NCBI GenBank assembly: GCA_022845955.1
Contig: AP025576.1
Span: forward strand, 4,402,001 to 4,466,000
DNA from: Lachnospiraceae bacterium
GTDB taxonomy: Bacteria; Bacillota; Clostridia; Lachnospirales; Lachnospiraceae
DNA: 64,000 bases
Direction of reading: 5' to 3'
Both the position numbers and the translations under genes were made by a program. Shown here one piece after another: positions 17,002 through 25,672 of the stretch; positions within the stretch are counted from its first letter, which is position 1, and the number at the start of each line of letters is the position of its first letter. Under the pieces are notes generated by a model. It ran no database searches, was not told where the DNA came from, and saw only the letters and a program-made list of their open reading frames with translations.

Positions 17002-18022
17002 GGTAGTCTCCTTCTATCGCCTTCCGGTTCACATATTCCACAAATTCCTCCACCTTTTCCATATCCGGATTATCAGGCAGTCTGCTTTCCCGGGAAGCCT
17101 TTTCCAACCTTTTCTCGTAGTCCTCCAGAATATCGTAAAATTCCGGCACAAAGGTTTTATCCTCCCGCAGGAAACCTCCGCTTCTTATTTTAAGGAGCAA
17201 ATCCAGTTCCTGCCTCCTGCAGGTTATGATTTCCCCTTTTTCCAGAATATCCACAGCCATCATGAACAGGCGGATCAAATGCATGGCATGCTTGTTCAGG
17301 TGGTTATCATCCTTTTTCCGGTTCCGTTTTCCGATTTTGTCATAGTCTTTGACCACATTGTGCATCACCGACCACATGTTCTCATAATCCCGCAAAGGCA
17401 TATGCCGGCAGCTGGCATCCACAAAGATTTCCGTTTCCAGCTCCGGATTTTCCGCTTTATCGATATACAGATGTATGTTTCCCTTCGAAAAACCGCCATA
17501 ACGGCGCTCAAAATCCTCCAGGGCGTTCCTGACGGAATTCAGGATATGCCGCTCCCTTTCCTGCTGTGGCAGCGCATCCCTGGCAATAGCATTCTGCAGC
17601 CTCCTCAGCTGGGCGCCCGCATAGCCGCCGAAAGATTTTGCGGCCCTTTTGGAAAGAAACAGTGCCTTCCGATCCAGAAGTTCCTGCCCCAGTCCGGTTT
17701 TTATCAGATACTGTTCTTCCTCCAGGCCCAGGATTTCACAGGTGTTGGGATTGCATTCCAGCAGCAGCTTCACCATCTTGTTAAAGGAATATATCACGGT
17801 ATCCGTGTTATCATCCTCATACTGTTCAAACGAAGTCAGCCCCAGAAGATCCGAGGGCCGGTTCAGGGCTATCCCCCGGAAATCGATATCGCTGTTTTCC
17901 TGATATGTCCCGTAGGCATAGCTTCCTCCCAGGCCAAGGAGGATGAGATTCCTCCCCAGCTTTTCTTCTTTTCTTAAGAAATCATATTCTCCTGTTTGTA
18001 TCAGGGCCTTAAAATCTTTCAT
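16979..18022 (-). CDS. RlaP-type predicted nucleotidyltransferase
   Basis: A 347-residue protein of the DNA-polymerase-beta superfamily. The N-terminal GLGGSYAYGTYQENSDIDFRG supplies the GS and DxD residues of the catalytic centre; the pattern fits PF10127 (RlaP, predicted RNA-repair-associated nucleotidyltransferases). The helical rest contains ARDALPQQERERHILNSVRNALEDFERRYG and a basic KRNRKKDDNHLNKHAMHLIR segment. It lies 60 nt after the ABC-F gene and overlaps the AraC gene, so the three may share a transcript. Substrate is not known. Confidence 0.82.
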   Translation of the reverse strand: MKDFKALIQTGEYDFLRKEEKLGRNLILLGLGGSYAYGTYQENSDIDFRGIALNRPSDLLGLTSFEQYEDDNTDTVIYSFNKMVKLLLECNPNTCEILGLEEEQYLIKTGLGQELLDRKALFLSKRAAKSFGGYAGAQLRRLQNAIARDALPQQERERHILNSVRNALEDFERRYGGFSKGNIHLYIDKAENPELETEIFVDASCRHMPLRDYENMWSVMHNVVKDYDKIGKRNRKKDDNHLNKHAMHLIRLFMMAVDILEKGEIITCRRQELDLLLKIRSGGFLREDKTFVPEFYDILEDYEKRLEKASRESRLPDNPDMEKVEEFVEYVNRKAIEGDYLEGNTWY

Positions 18023-18082
18023 TTTATACTGCCTTTCTATCCTGGTTCCTTCCGGCTTTTCATCCGGTTTCCGGCATACGGT

Positions 18083-19726
18083 CTATCTGCTTTTTTTCCC
18101 TGCTGTCCGTTCCGCTCCGTCCGCCCTGCCTGGAATACCGGCTGCCTGATCCAGATCTATCGTGCGGGTCGCAACCCGGGTGCCGAACCGTTCATCATGC
18201 TCCACAAAAACGAGGGTTGGTCTGCATTCCAGGATAGCCTTTTCCAGCTGTTCCCGGAAATATATATCCATATAATTCAGAGGTTCATCCAGCAGAAGGA
18301 GAGCGCTTTCTTGGGACAAAGCCCTTGCCACGTCAACCTTTCTTTTCTCCCCGCTGCTGTAGGTCTGCAATGGGCGCTTCCGCATTTCCTCCGGGATATC
18401 CAGACAGCTGCACAGGAACAGGAAGCGTTCCCACTGCCCCGGATCCGAAATCCAATCCCGGAGACAGCCCTCCTGCCACAGCGGCTCCTGATAAGAAAAA
18501 GCAATCACCGTATCTTCCTCCGCTTTCCTGGCCTTCGTCTCCGGCTCTCCTTTGATAAGCTTGAGAAGGGTACTCTTTCCGCAGCCGTTGGATCCTTTTA
18601 CCCATAGCCGGTCCCCCGCTGAAATATCCAGGGAAAAAGAACGGAATAAAGGCATCCCACCGTAACCGAAGGTAAGCTTATCCAGCTGCAGCACCGGCCG
18701 CCCCTCTTCCCGCCCTGCTCCTTCCTTGTTAAAAATGCACAGGGGAGGAACGGTTTCATAATTTTTTAAAAGTTCTTTTTTCACCGCAGCCGCATCCCGG
18801 ATTTCCTGCTCCGCAGTTTTAGCCTGACGCATGAATTTGGCAGCCCGGGAGCTGTTTCCCCGGTTATTGGTTTTATACGGGTTCTTCTCCTTTTCCGCGA
18901 TACCTGCCCAGTTACGGCGGACAACGGCATTTTTCTCAAGAATCTCTATTTCCTTTTCCAGACGTGCTTTGGTGCGCCGTTCAAAGGCCTCTTTTTTGTC
19001 CGTGTTTTCCCTCCAGGCGGAATAGTTCCCTTTTTCCAGGGTGATATCGGTCTTGTTTATCGCCAGGATGTGATCCGTGACCTCATCCAAAAACTGCCTG
19101 TCGTGGGAAACGGCCAGAAATCCCTTTTTCTGTTTCAGATACCGGGCGATATCCTGTTTTCCCCGGATATCCAGGTGATTTGTGGGTTCATCCAGCAAGA
19201 CAAAGGCATTGGGCCTTAAAAACAGAGCCAGCATGAGCATTTTTGTTTTCTCCCCGCCGGAAAGCACCTCAAAATCCCTGTCCAGCAGTTCCTCCGGCAA
19301 ACCCATCCGGAAAAGCTCCCTGTGGATCCGCACCTCCAGCTGATAGCCTCCCGCTTCCCCGTATTCTTCCCGGATATCGGCACAGCGTTCCATTGCTTCC
19401 TTTCCGGGGCGGAGCAGAAGCCTTTCCATCGCATCCTCCATACTCTTAAAGCCGCCGATAATCTCCTTTAATACATCCATCGTTTTCTTATACGCCGTTT
19501 CGTACCTATAAGGATAATACTCCATGGTAACACTTTTTGCAATCTTTCCCTGTACCGGCTCCCGTTCTCCTTCCAGCAGCTTTAAAAAAGTGGTTTTCCC
19601 ACGTCCGTTTCTGCCGACAAGACCAAGCCTCCAGTCCGTGTCCAGCACCAGGTTAACCCGCTCAAACACAGGAACATAACAGGGTTCATAATAAAAACTC
19701 ATATCCTGAATCAATATTTTCGACAT
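18083..19726 (-). CDS. ABC-F ribosomal protection-type ATPase (Lsa-like)
   Basis: A 547-residue protein with two ABC ATPase domains, no membrane segment, and a charged linker. Domain 1: LVGRNGRGKTTFLKLL, VLSGGEKTKM, FVLLDEPTNHLD; linker of ~80 residues with EKEIEILEKNAVVRRNW; domain 2: VKGSNGCGKSTLLKLI, TYSSGEKRKVDVARAL, LLLLDEPLNYMD. Start, size and first residues (MSKI..) resemble Lsa-type antibiotic resistance ABC-F proteins, which free ribosomes from lincosamides, pleuromutilins and streptogramin A. The start has GGGAGG. A long attenuator-like leader precedes it, as for known inducible ABC-F genes. Which drug, if any, it protects against cannot be read from sequence. Confidence 0.85.
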   Translation of the reverse strand: MSKILIQDMSFYYEPCYVPVFERVNLVLDTDWRLGLVGRNGRGKTTFLKLLEGEREPVQGKIAKSVTMEYYPYRYETAYKKTMDVLKEIIGGFKSMEDAMERLLLRPGKEAMERCADIREEYGEAGGYQLEVRIHRELFRMGLPEELLDRDFEVLSGGEKTKMLMLALFLRPNAFVLLDEPTNHLDIRGKQDIARYLKQKKGFLAVSHDRQFLDEVTDHILAINKTDITLEKGNYSAWRENTDKKEAFERRTKARLEKEIEILEKNAVVRRNWAGIAEKEKNPYKTNNRGNSSRAAKFMRQAKTAEQEIRDAAAVKKELLKNYETVPPLCIFNKEGAGREEGRPVLQLDKLTFGYGGMPLFRSFSLDISAGDRLWVKGSNGCGKSTLLKLIKGEPETKARKAEEDTVIAFSYQEPLWQEGCLRDWISDPGQWERFLFLCSCLDIPEEMRKRPLQTYSSGEKRKVDVARALSQESALLLLDEPLNYMDIYFREQLEKAILECRPTLVFVEHDERFGTRVATRTIDLDQAAGIPGRADGAERTAGKKSR

Positions 19727-19793
19727 ATACAGCCTCCCTTTCCTTCCGGCGGCTGCCGCGGCGTACTTACAGCAAGCTGCTTTCCGCTGCCGG

Positions 19794-19856
19794 TCATACC
19801 GGAACGCCCGCTTCCCACAACGCTTCCGTTTTTCTTAATCTGCTATAAATAAGCAT
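19794..19856 (-). CDS. Leader peptide 2 of the ABC-F gene (20 aa)
   Basis: A short ORF reading MLIYSRLRKTEALWEAGVPV with GGAGGG 6 nt before its ATG. It lies between the second leader terminator and the ABC-F start. A stalled ribosome here could alter folding ahead of the ABC-F ribosome site; that is inference. Confidence 0.5.
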   Translation of the reverse strand: MLIYSRLRKTEALWEAGVPV

Positions 19857-19901
19857 TCCAATCCCTCCGTTCTCCCGCCAACCGCGGTATATTCCGGCAA
19901 C

Positions 19902-19947
19902 AAAAAAAGAGCCTGAGACACAGATATGCGGACAAGCCGCTCCAGGC
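19902..19947 (-). terminator. Leader terminator 2 of the ABC-F gene
   Basis: On the minus strand GCCTGGAG pairs with CTCAGGC and is followed by TTTTTTT (19902-19908). Its 3' arm region (19909-19928) is also nearly complementary to 20074-20091, which overlaps the MRLRK start, giving two mutually exclusive folds. Confidence 0.6.
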
Positions 19948-19972
19948 ATAAAAAAGACCATCCGTAACACAC

Positions 19973-20027
19973 AAAAAACCGCTTTCCCGGAGAGTACTTA
20001 TCTGCCGCATGCCCCCGCCGGAAAAGC
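19973..20027 (-). terminator. Leader terminator 1 of the ABC-F gene
   Basis: A 10-bp stem (GCTTTTCCGG at 20018-20027 with CCGGGAAAGC at 19981-19990, one wobble pair), then GG and TTTTTT on the minus strand. It lies downstream of the MRLRK leader ORF and upstream of the ABC-F gene, so readthrough would be needed for expression. Confidence 0.65.
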
Positions 20028-20058
20028 AAATCTGTTTGTATCAGTTACTGAATAGTCC

Positions 20059-20076
20059 TTATTTACGCAATCTCAT
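20059..20076 (-). CDS. Leader peptide 1, MRLRK
   Basis: A five-codon ORF (ATG AGA TTG CGT AAA TAA) about 40 nt after the predicted transcription start, with AGAGG 11 nt upstream. R-L-R is the +X+ motif at which macrolide-bound ribosomes are known to arrest, as in the ErmDL leader. The start codon overlaps an arm able to pair with the second leader terminator. Confidence 0.5.
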   Translation of the reverse strand: MRLRK

Positions 20077-20120
20077 ATCTGTCTCAACCTCTTATATACT
20101 TTTACTGCCTTATAAGGGTG

Positions 20121-20149
20121 AGTATAGCCGTTCTTTTTCCGCTTGTCAA
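20121..20149 (-). promoter_or_regulatory. Consensus sigma-A promoter of the ABC-F leader
   Basis: TTGACA (20144-20149) and TATACT (20121-20126) on the minus strand with exactly 17 nt between. Transcription would begin near 20114, giving a leader of about 390 nt before the ABC-F ATG. Confidence 0.8.
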
Positions 20150-20208
20150 GAATCTTTGCCTCAGGCTTCTCCTGTTTTTTTATCAATAACAGCAGCTCAG
20201 ATGTCCGT

Positions 20209-20706
20209 TTAAATCAGCCTTTTTACCTTTAATTGAAAATATGGATTTGTTATATACTCCAAATATACAGGCCTGCCCGCATACTCCAAATATGCTTTAT
20301 ACCGCTCGATAATTGCCGGTGCCTGAATTAAATCCAATACCTTATCTTCCGGGACATACATGGATTCCGAATTTTCATCCGATGGCCTGGGAATTCCTCC
20401 CTTAGCACTGCAAATAAAATCAAGCATAATTTTGGTCGGAATTTCTTTTATCCCATTGTAGCCAGGGTACTTTCCGGTATTGGAAGAAATACAAAATACC
20501 TCTTCCACATCAATATCAATTCCTGCTTCTTCCATGATTTCTCTTTTAACAGCATCAATTACGTTTTCCCCAACCTCCACTTGTCCACCCGGAAATACCC
20601 ACCCTGCATTATGTGTCTTTACCAGCAGGACTTCATCCTTCCCGTTTCTTACAATTCCGGCACCTGCAATGATATGTGTGGGCATAACCCAACCTGTATT
20701 ATCCAC
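20209..20706 (-). CDS. Nudix hydrolase
   Basis: A 165-residue Nudix protein. The box reads GGQVEVGENVIDAVKREIMEEAGI, matching Gx5Ex7REUxEExGU, followed by strands typical of the fold. It starts at GTG (20706) with AGGAG about 10 nt upstream; no ATG fits before the conserved core. Substrate is probably a nucleoside diphosphate derivative; not readable. The gene is AT-rich relative to the flanking 10-20 kb segment. It is transcribed toward the ABC-F promoter and ends 60 nt from it. Confidence 0.88.
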   Translation of the reverse strand: MDNTGWVMPTHIIAGAGIVRNGKDEVLLVKTHNAGWVFPGGQVEVGENVIDAVKREIMEEAGIDIDVEEVFCISSNTGKYPGYNGIKEIPTKIMLDFICSAKGGIPRPSDENSESMYVPEDKVLDLIQAPAIIERYKAYLEYAGRPVYLEYITNPYFQLKVKRLI

Positions 20707-20760
20707 GTAAATTCACTCCTCTCGCAGACATTCCTACTAAAAATCCCTTGTTTTCTTCTA

Positions 20761-21212
20761 TTATTTTAATGCTTTCCGCACTACTATCCTGCCTTCCCGT
20801 CCTGCATGTTTTTGAAACCCGCTTTTCTCATACATCCTTAGATACCCTCTGAAATCGTCGTCTGTTTCATTACTAATCTTATCAACATAAGCTTCGACAA
20901 AATCAAAACCATCATCTGCCGCATCCAGGCAGACATGTTCCAGCAGCTGCGTAGCTCTATGCCCATCCTCTGCATCTGCAGTGCAATCACAAAGCAAAAT
21001 ACGGGTTTAATCCTGATGTCCGCACGGGTTTCCTCTATGGGCCAGAAAGAGCGCAGATAATCGATACAAAAATGACAGTTCTCATTTGCATTGCACCTGG
21101 TCACACAATAGCATTTGCTTCCATCTGTTTTGACATTATGGAGCGTCACGTTAAAAAAATGGGCATAATCCTCCGCGAGATCGGGTGACAGTCTGCGAAT
21201 TTCAATATTCAT
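20761..21212 (-). pseudogene. GNAT acetyltransferase, frameshifted and internally deleted
   Basis: The first frame (from ATG 21212) gives MNIEIRRLSPDLAEDYAHFF and later RIKPVFCFVIALQMQRMGI; the continuation ATQLLEHVCLDAADDGFDFVEAY and YLRMYEKSGF is in another frame. A one- or two-base change near 20940-20960 explains the switch. The middle of the usual protein between KCYCVT and CNANENCHF is also missing compared with what I recall of this GNAT type. Both defects mark a dead gene. Confidence 0.75.
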
Positions 21213-21319
21213 TCTCTATCATAAGATAATTATAACCGCTCTTAAGAATCGGCTCTGTTATCAGTCCTGGTTCCGGACCGATTTGCTTCAATACCCATTT
21301 TCCTGCGAACGGAAAATTG

Positions 21320-21979
21320 CTAAACTTCACTATTGCTTTTTATAAAATAATAGACATCTTTTATATGTTCGCCTATATAAACATTTTTATATAAATTAAG
21401 TTCATCCCTCCTGGTTGTCCCCGTCAATACCCCTGCAAACTTTACTTGTGCATTTTCTGCGGTCTTTGCATCAACCAGACTGTCTCCAACATATAGTATA
21501 TTGTCTTTTTCCAACTGTAAATTGCCAACCACCCAAAGCAACCCCTCCGGATTCGGTTTTTCAATATTTACATCTTCAGCCCCAACAATTAAGTCAACCA
21601 AATCAAGGGCATTGAATCTTTTTAATATCTGTTCAATCCTATAATGAAATTTCGTTGTTACAATACCGATTTTATAACCCTCACTCTTTAAATTTCGAAG
21701 CACCTCTTTTACATCACTATACAATTCTGTATTTTCTACCATAACTAAGTCTGCTTTTTCTTTAAAATATCTGGCAAACAGCTCTGCCTCTTCCTCATTA
21801 CTCTTTCTTGTTAATGCTGTGTATGTATTCTTTAATGATAACCCAATCGTTCTCTTTATTTCTTTCTCCTCTTTTATGCTGAAACCGATTTTTCCCAGAG
21901 CATAGTTTACACTTAAAATAATGCCATTTGTAGAATCACCCAATGTATAATCAAAATCAAAAATAATAGCTTTTAACAT
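21320..21979 (-). CDS. HAD-family hydrolase, phosphoglycolate-phosphatase-like
   Basis: A 219-residue phosphatase with all HAD motifs: IIFDFDYTLGDS (nucleophile D), IGIVTTKFHYR (motif II Thr), EKPNPEGL (motif III Lys) and ILYVGDSLVDAKTAENA (motif IV Asp pair). A helical cap lies between motifs I and II. AAGGAG stands 8 nt before the ATG. It appears to be a single-gene unit and is AT-rich. Exact substrate among small phosphate esters is unknown. Confidence 0.88.
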   Translation of the reverse strand: MLKAIIFDFDYTLGDSTNGIILSVNYALGKIGFSIKEEKEIKRTIGLSLKNTYTALTRKSNEEEAELFARYFKEKADLVMVENTELYSDVKEVLRNLKSEGYKIGIVTTKFHYRIEQILKRFNALDLVDLIVGAEDVNIEKPNPEGLLWVVGNLQLEKDNILYVGDSLVDAKTAENAQVKFAGVLTGTTRRDELNLYKNVYIGEHIKDVYYFIKSNSEV

Positions 21980-22266
21980 CCTCCTGTCTCCTTAAATTAT
22001 ATATCTCGCAAACCCGGAATTACTCTTTTCTTCTCCAATAATTACAATTTTACCGGCCCTATAAACCGAAGGATGTGGTTCATATCTCCGATTCCTGTGC
22101 CAATTGAATTATATCATCTTTCTCCCAAATTTCACACCCTGTATTCACATACGCATGTGGTTTCGGTTTTTGTTGTTCCGTTTACCGGTGTGAGCTATAA
22201 TATAGATGAGGGGACAGCATTCCTGAGCTGTCACCTCAATACATTGGTATTTGTGAGGTGAAGCGT

Positions 22267-22797
22267 TTGAAAAGAAGTCGGTTATCATATGACGAGTGGA
22301 AATGTATTATTTCCAAAGATATGTTTGGGAAAATGGTAAATTCGGAATTATTGAATGGTTATATTGGAATTATAAATATTAAAGAGGTAAGTCAGACACA
22401 AATCCGGGAGTTCGATGGAGAAAATATTGCCGTCTGCGACAAAGGAAGAAAATGGCTGTCGATACTGCCTCAGAATGATTGGTATTGTATAACAGCTATG
22501 ATGGATGAAAATGGAAAAGTTCTTTTATGGTATATAGATATGATAGCAGGGCAAGGAATTGATGCAGATGGAGTCCCTTATTTTGATGACTTATATTTGG
22601 ATCTTGTAGTTTATCCGAACGGCACAATTATAGTTGATGATATGGACGAACTGGAGGACGCCTTATCAAAAAAGGATATTACGCAAAAGCAATTTGATCT
22701 TGCAATGGAAACAAGCCGTAGATTGCAGCGAGGATTGTTAAGTAATGTTTCTTCGCTCACAGAATATACAAGAAAGTGTTATGAATTAGTCAAATGA
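22267..22797 (+). CDS. DUF402 protein (predicted nucleotide phosphatase-like)
   Basis: A 176-residue protein. The core WYIDMIAGQGIDADGVPYFDDLYLDLVVYPNG with DDMDELEDAL downstream is the DUF402 (FomD/Ntdp-like) signature, whose acidic residues bind metal in characterised members that hydrolyse nucleoside di- and triphosphates. TTG at 22267 is preferred as start because GAGGTG ends 6 nt before it and family members begin close to this point; an in-frame GTG at 22258 overlaps that site. A hairpin (GACAGC / GCTGTC, 22213-22231) lies just upstream. Confidence 0.8.
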   Translation: MKRSRLSYDEWKCIISKDMFGKMVNSELLNGYIGIINIKEVSQTQIREFDGENIAVCDKGRKWLSILPQNDWYCITAMMDENGKVLLWYIDMIAGQGIDADGVPYFDDLYLDLVVYPNGTIIVDDMDELEDALSKKDITQKQFDLAMETSRRLQRGLLSNVSSLTEYTRKCYELVK

Positions 22798-22857
22798 AAC
22801 AACATAGATTGTTTCCCAAATAAGGATGTTTAACGGGACAGGTATAAAATTAGGATT

Positions 22858-23523
22858 ATGAAAAAGAATAAAACTTATCGCAAAATCATAATTGGTATTG
22901 TAGCTGCTGCTGCAGTTTTGTTATTATGCTGCCTTTTCATAAATCGCCCGGATAACACGTATGATTTTCCTATGGTAAGCCAAACGTTAAAGTGGGGAAG
23001 CAGCAAAGAAGATATCATAGCCGAAACGAATGCCAGGCCTGAATATTTGTATCATGAGATAAATTCAACACAAGTATTTTATACGGATAAAAAAATCGAG
23101 ACTGTTTTTGGAACCAGCTCTGAAACACGATTTTTTATAATTACTGATTTTTCAGTACCTGTCGGCCTTTATGGTGTTCAATTTACGTTTGCTGATTATT
23201 CTCTGGAAGAGACAGAAGAAGCTGTTTTTAAACAATATAAAGATATCGGCCATTCCGTAAAATGGGATGCTTCGGGCAGTACAAATACTACATTCTATTA
23301 TCCGGAGTCATCACGTTTTATTTATATGGATGATGCACAGTGGAACATCATATATGATTATTATTCCAAACTGTCAACTGATTCTGCTACAGAAGAACAG
23401 GAATATAAGCTTGACAAAATGCGCAATACTGATTATTTCTTTATGATTCAAATAACAGAGCCAAATGTAATATTTATAAATGCTTTGCCTTTGGCTGTCT
23501 TATCTATGGAAAAGGGTAAATAA
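22858..23523 (+). CDS. Membrane-anchored protein of unknown function
   Basis: A 221-residue protein with a basic start and one membrane helix at ~9-28 (IIIGIVAAAAVLLLCCLFI); the rest is predicted outside the cell. A cysteine pair inside the helix does not fit a clear lipobox. The body has no motif I recognise. It lies 60 nt after the DUF402 gene on the same strand, so co-transcription is possible. Its stop codon overlaps the start of a Nudix gene fragment (TAATG). Confidence 0.7.
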   Translation: MKKNKTYRKIIIGIVAAAAVLLLCCLFINRPDNTYDFPMVSQTLKWGSSKEDIIAETNARPEYLYHEINSTQVFYTDKKIETVFGTSSETRFFIITDFSVPVGLYGVQFTFADYSLEETEEAVFKQYKDIGHSVKWDASGSTNTTFYYPESSRFIYMDDAQWNIIYDYYSKLSTDSATEEQEYKLDKMRNTDYFFMIQITEPNVIFINALPLAVLSMEKGK

Positions 23524-23582
23524 TGAAACTTCTCGCTTCTATAACAGATGAAAATATAATAGGCACTAAAGATCTATTCTGC
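23523..23582 (+). pseudogene. Nudix hydrolase, N-terminal fragment
   Basis: From ATG 23523 the frame reads MKLLASITDENIIGTKDLF, the usual first residues of a clostridial Nudix protein, then breaks into unrelated sequence; the catalytic box is absent. The TAATG overlap with the gene before suggests a former operon cut by deletion. Confidence 0.5.
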
Positions 23583-23617
23583 CGGTGTAAAAGACGCCGG
23601 GGGAGAACCGGAACCAA

Positions 23618-23664
23618 GGAGAGGCGCCGCGGGATATAAACCCGGCAGCGCCTCCCTCTTTTTT
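23618..23664 (+). terminator. Terminator between the DUF402 unit and cbiN
   Basis: A GC-rich imperfect stem (AGGCGC..GGG with CCC..GCGCCT) followed by TTTTTT at about 23659-23664 on the plus strand. It ends plus-strand transcription and lies just past the converging cbiN stop. Confidence 0.65.
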
Positions 23665-23678
23665 ATCGACCTGTTATA

Positions 23679-24005
23679 TTACCGTCCCATTTCCGGCTCC
23701 TGTTCCCGGCTCCATTTTTTGCGTTCCACCATCCGGCCCATCAGGAAAGCGATGATTCCCACACCGATAGCGGTCTGGACACAGAACAGAAGGCTTTCGA
23801 TTTCCCCCGGAATCTCTCCGTCCAGAGCGGTTTCGAAAACCGGTGTGAACCACGGCTCATAATCCCCGGCGATTTCCTCTATCTTCTGGCTTCCCGCATC
23901 GTCGGATCCCCCGAATTCCGCCCCTTTTAATACAAAAGGCGGGATGACTACGATTAAAACGGCAAGAATAATCAATGCAACAGCGATTTTGGTATCCTTT
24001 TTCAT
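23679..24005 (-). CDS. cbiN: Cobalt ECF transporter component CbiN
   Basis: A 108-residue protein with membrane helices at the N-terminus (KIAVALIILAVLIVVIPPFV) and near the C-terminus (FCVQTAIGVGIIAFLMG), and a short extracytoplasmic loop with EFGGSDD and EPWFTPVFE, the CbiN layout. The ATG at 24005 has AGGAG five nt before it; earlier in-frame starts lie inside cbiM sequence. CbiN partners CbiM in the cobalt-specific substrate unit. Last gene of the cbiQOMN operon. Confidence 0.9.
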   Translation of the reverse strand: MKKDTKIAVALIILAVLIVVIPPFVLKGAEFGGSDDAGSQKIEEIAGDYEPWFTPVFETALDGEIPGEIESLLFCVQTAIGVGIIAFLMGRMVERKKWSREQEPEMGR

Positions 24006-24045
24006 CTTTGCTCCTATCTGCGCGCTTTCGCGCAACTTTTTTGTG

Positions 24046-24789
24046 CTACGCCTTAAAAAAGCCGATGGATTTGAGTTCCGGCTTCGCATAGTTTTCCAGC
24101 GCCATCATAATCAATACGGTTAAAATGCCTTCCACAACAGCCAGAGGCAGCTGGGTAGGGGCGAAAATGCCCAGGAATTCCAGTGCGGAGACAAAAACAC
24201 CGCCTTGTGTGCTGGGAAATGCCAGGGCCAGCTGGATACTGGTCACGCAATAGGTAAACAGATCGCCCAGGAAAGCCGCCAGGAAAATGCCGGCCATTTT
24301 ATTCACCCTGCATTTCCTGCACAGCAGATAAATCCCGTATGCCACAAAAGGGCCTGCAATCGCCATGGAAAAGGTATTCGCCCCCAGGGTGGTCAGGCCT
24401 CCATGGGCCAGAAGGATCGCCTGGAATAAAAGGACAATGATACCCAGGATGCTCACCGTGCTGGGCCCGAATAATATCGCTCCCAGCCCGGTTCCGGTCA
24501 TGTGGGAGCAGCTTCCCGTTACCGATGGGATTTTCAGTGCGGACAGGACGAAAATGTAAGCGCCGGCCATAGCCAGCATGGTAATGGCCTTTTTGTTTTC
24601 CCGGAACTGTTTCCGGATGTTGAAAAAGCCCTTTACCAGAAAGGGCAGGCAAATCACGCCCCATGCAATACAATAGCCCGCAGGGAGGTACCCCTCCATG
24701 ATGTGCATGGCGTTTGCCGCAGGATATACGGCAAAAGATACCGCAAATGCAATGCTCAGTTTTAATACCTTCTTCTGTTTCTCTGTCAT
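24046..24789 (-). CDS. cbiM: Cobalt ECF transporter substrate component CbiM
   Basis: A 247-residue integral membrane protein. A signal-like N-terminus leads to MHIMEGYLPAGYCIAW; in CbiM the processed N-terminal Met-His forms part of the cobalt site, and this context is well conserved here. Six or seven membrane helices follow, with SCSHMTGTGLGAILFGP and TTLGANTFSMAIAGPFVAY. The ATG overlaps the cbiO stop (ATGA). Works with CbiN for substrate binding and with CbiQ/CbiO for energy. Confidence 0.93.
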   Translation of the reverse strand: MTEKQKKVLKLSIAFAVSFAVYPAANAMHIMEGYLPAGYCIAWGVICLPFLVKGFFNIRKQFRENKKAITMLAMAGAYIFVLSALKIPSVTGSCSHMTGTGLGAILFGPSTVSILGIIVLLFQAILLAHGGLTTLGANTFSMAIAGPFVAYGIYLLCRKCRVNKMAGIFLAAFLGDLFTYCVTSIQLALAFPSTQGGVFVSALEFLGIFAPTQLPLAVVEGILTVLIMMALENYAKPELKSIGFFKA

Positions 24790-25640
24790 TCCTTCTCTCC
24801 TCTCTCATTTGTGCAGGCTGCAATTCTCTGCGCTGCCTGCTGTGGGGTTACGGGATAATTACTATCCTCCGCTGCCAGCCCTTTTTGTATCAGGGCATCC
24901 CAGATCACCATGATAGATGGCTTCGTCAAATGCGCCTGTTCCATCACTGCAGTCTGTCTGAATATTTCAGCCGGTGTCCCGTCCGCAAGCAGTCTCCCGT
25001 CACATAATACCAGGATCCTGTCCGCGAACCGCCAGGCGAAATCCACATCATGGGTCGCTATCAGCAGCGTCTTTCCATCCCGATGAAGTTTTCCCAGAAT
25101 GGCTTCCACCTTCTGTGCATTCACCGGATCCAGCGCTGCCATAGGTTCATCGAAGATGAGCAGTTCCGGCTCCATCGCCAGGATATCCGCGATACTCACC
25201 CGTTTCTTTTCCCCGCCGCTGAGATAGTGAGGCGCCCGCTGCTGCAGGGCTTCCAGCTCCAGATAGGAAACGGCGCTGTCCACCCGGCGGATTACCTCTT
25301 TTCTGTCCAGCCCCAGGTTCATGGGACCGAAGGATATTTCCGCCCGCACATTGGAGGCGATGATCTGGCTGTCCGCATCCTGGAAAACAAACCCCACCTG
25401 TCTGCGGAGCAGCCCCACCTCCTTTTTCCCGATTTTACGCCCGTTCAGATAGATCTCTCCGGTATCCGGCTGTAAAACGCCGTTAAGATTCAGGAAAAAA
25501 GTGGATTTTCCCGCCCCGTTTGAGCCCATCACCGCGATTTTTTCGCCCCGGCGGACCATGAGGCTGATATCCTTTAACACAGGCTCTTCCTCATAGGAAA
25601 AAGATAAAGCCTTTACTTCCAGCAATTGTTCGTCGCTCAT
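24786..25640 (-). CDS. cbiO: Cobalt ECF transporter ATPase CbiO
   Basis: A 284-residue ABC ATPase: Walker A GSNGAGKSTFFLNL, Q-loop QDADSQI, signature YLSGGEKKRVSIADILA, Walker B ELLIFDEPMAALDP, and switch histidine in IATHD. The sequence matches ECF-type energizers rather than importers with periplasmic proteins. A C-terminal extension of ~50 residues follows the core. It lies 32 nt after cbiQ and overlaps cbiM. Drives cobalt uptake. Confidence 0.93.
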   Translation of the reverse strand: MSDEQLLEVKALSFSYEEEPVLKDISLMVRRGEKIAVMGSNGAGKSTFFLNLNGVLQPDTGEIYLNGRKIGKKEVGLLRRQVGFVFQDADSQIIASNVRAEISFGPMNLGLDRKEVIRRVDSAVSYLELEALQQRAPHYLSGGEKKRVSIADILAMEPELLIFDEPMAALDPVNAQKVEAILGKLHRDGKTLLIATHDVDFAWRFADRILVLCDGRLLADGTPAEIFRQTAVMEQAHLTKPSIMVIWDALIQKGLAAEDSNYPVTPQQAAQRIAACTNERGEKE

Positions 25641-25672
25641 CCTGTCATCCTCCTGCCAGGTGTTTTATCTGG

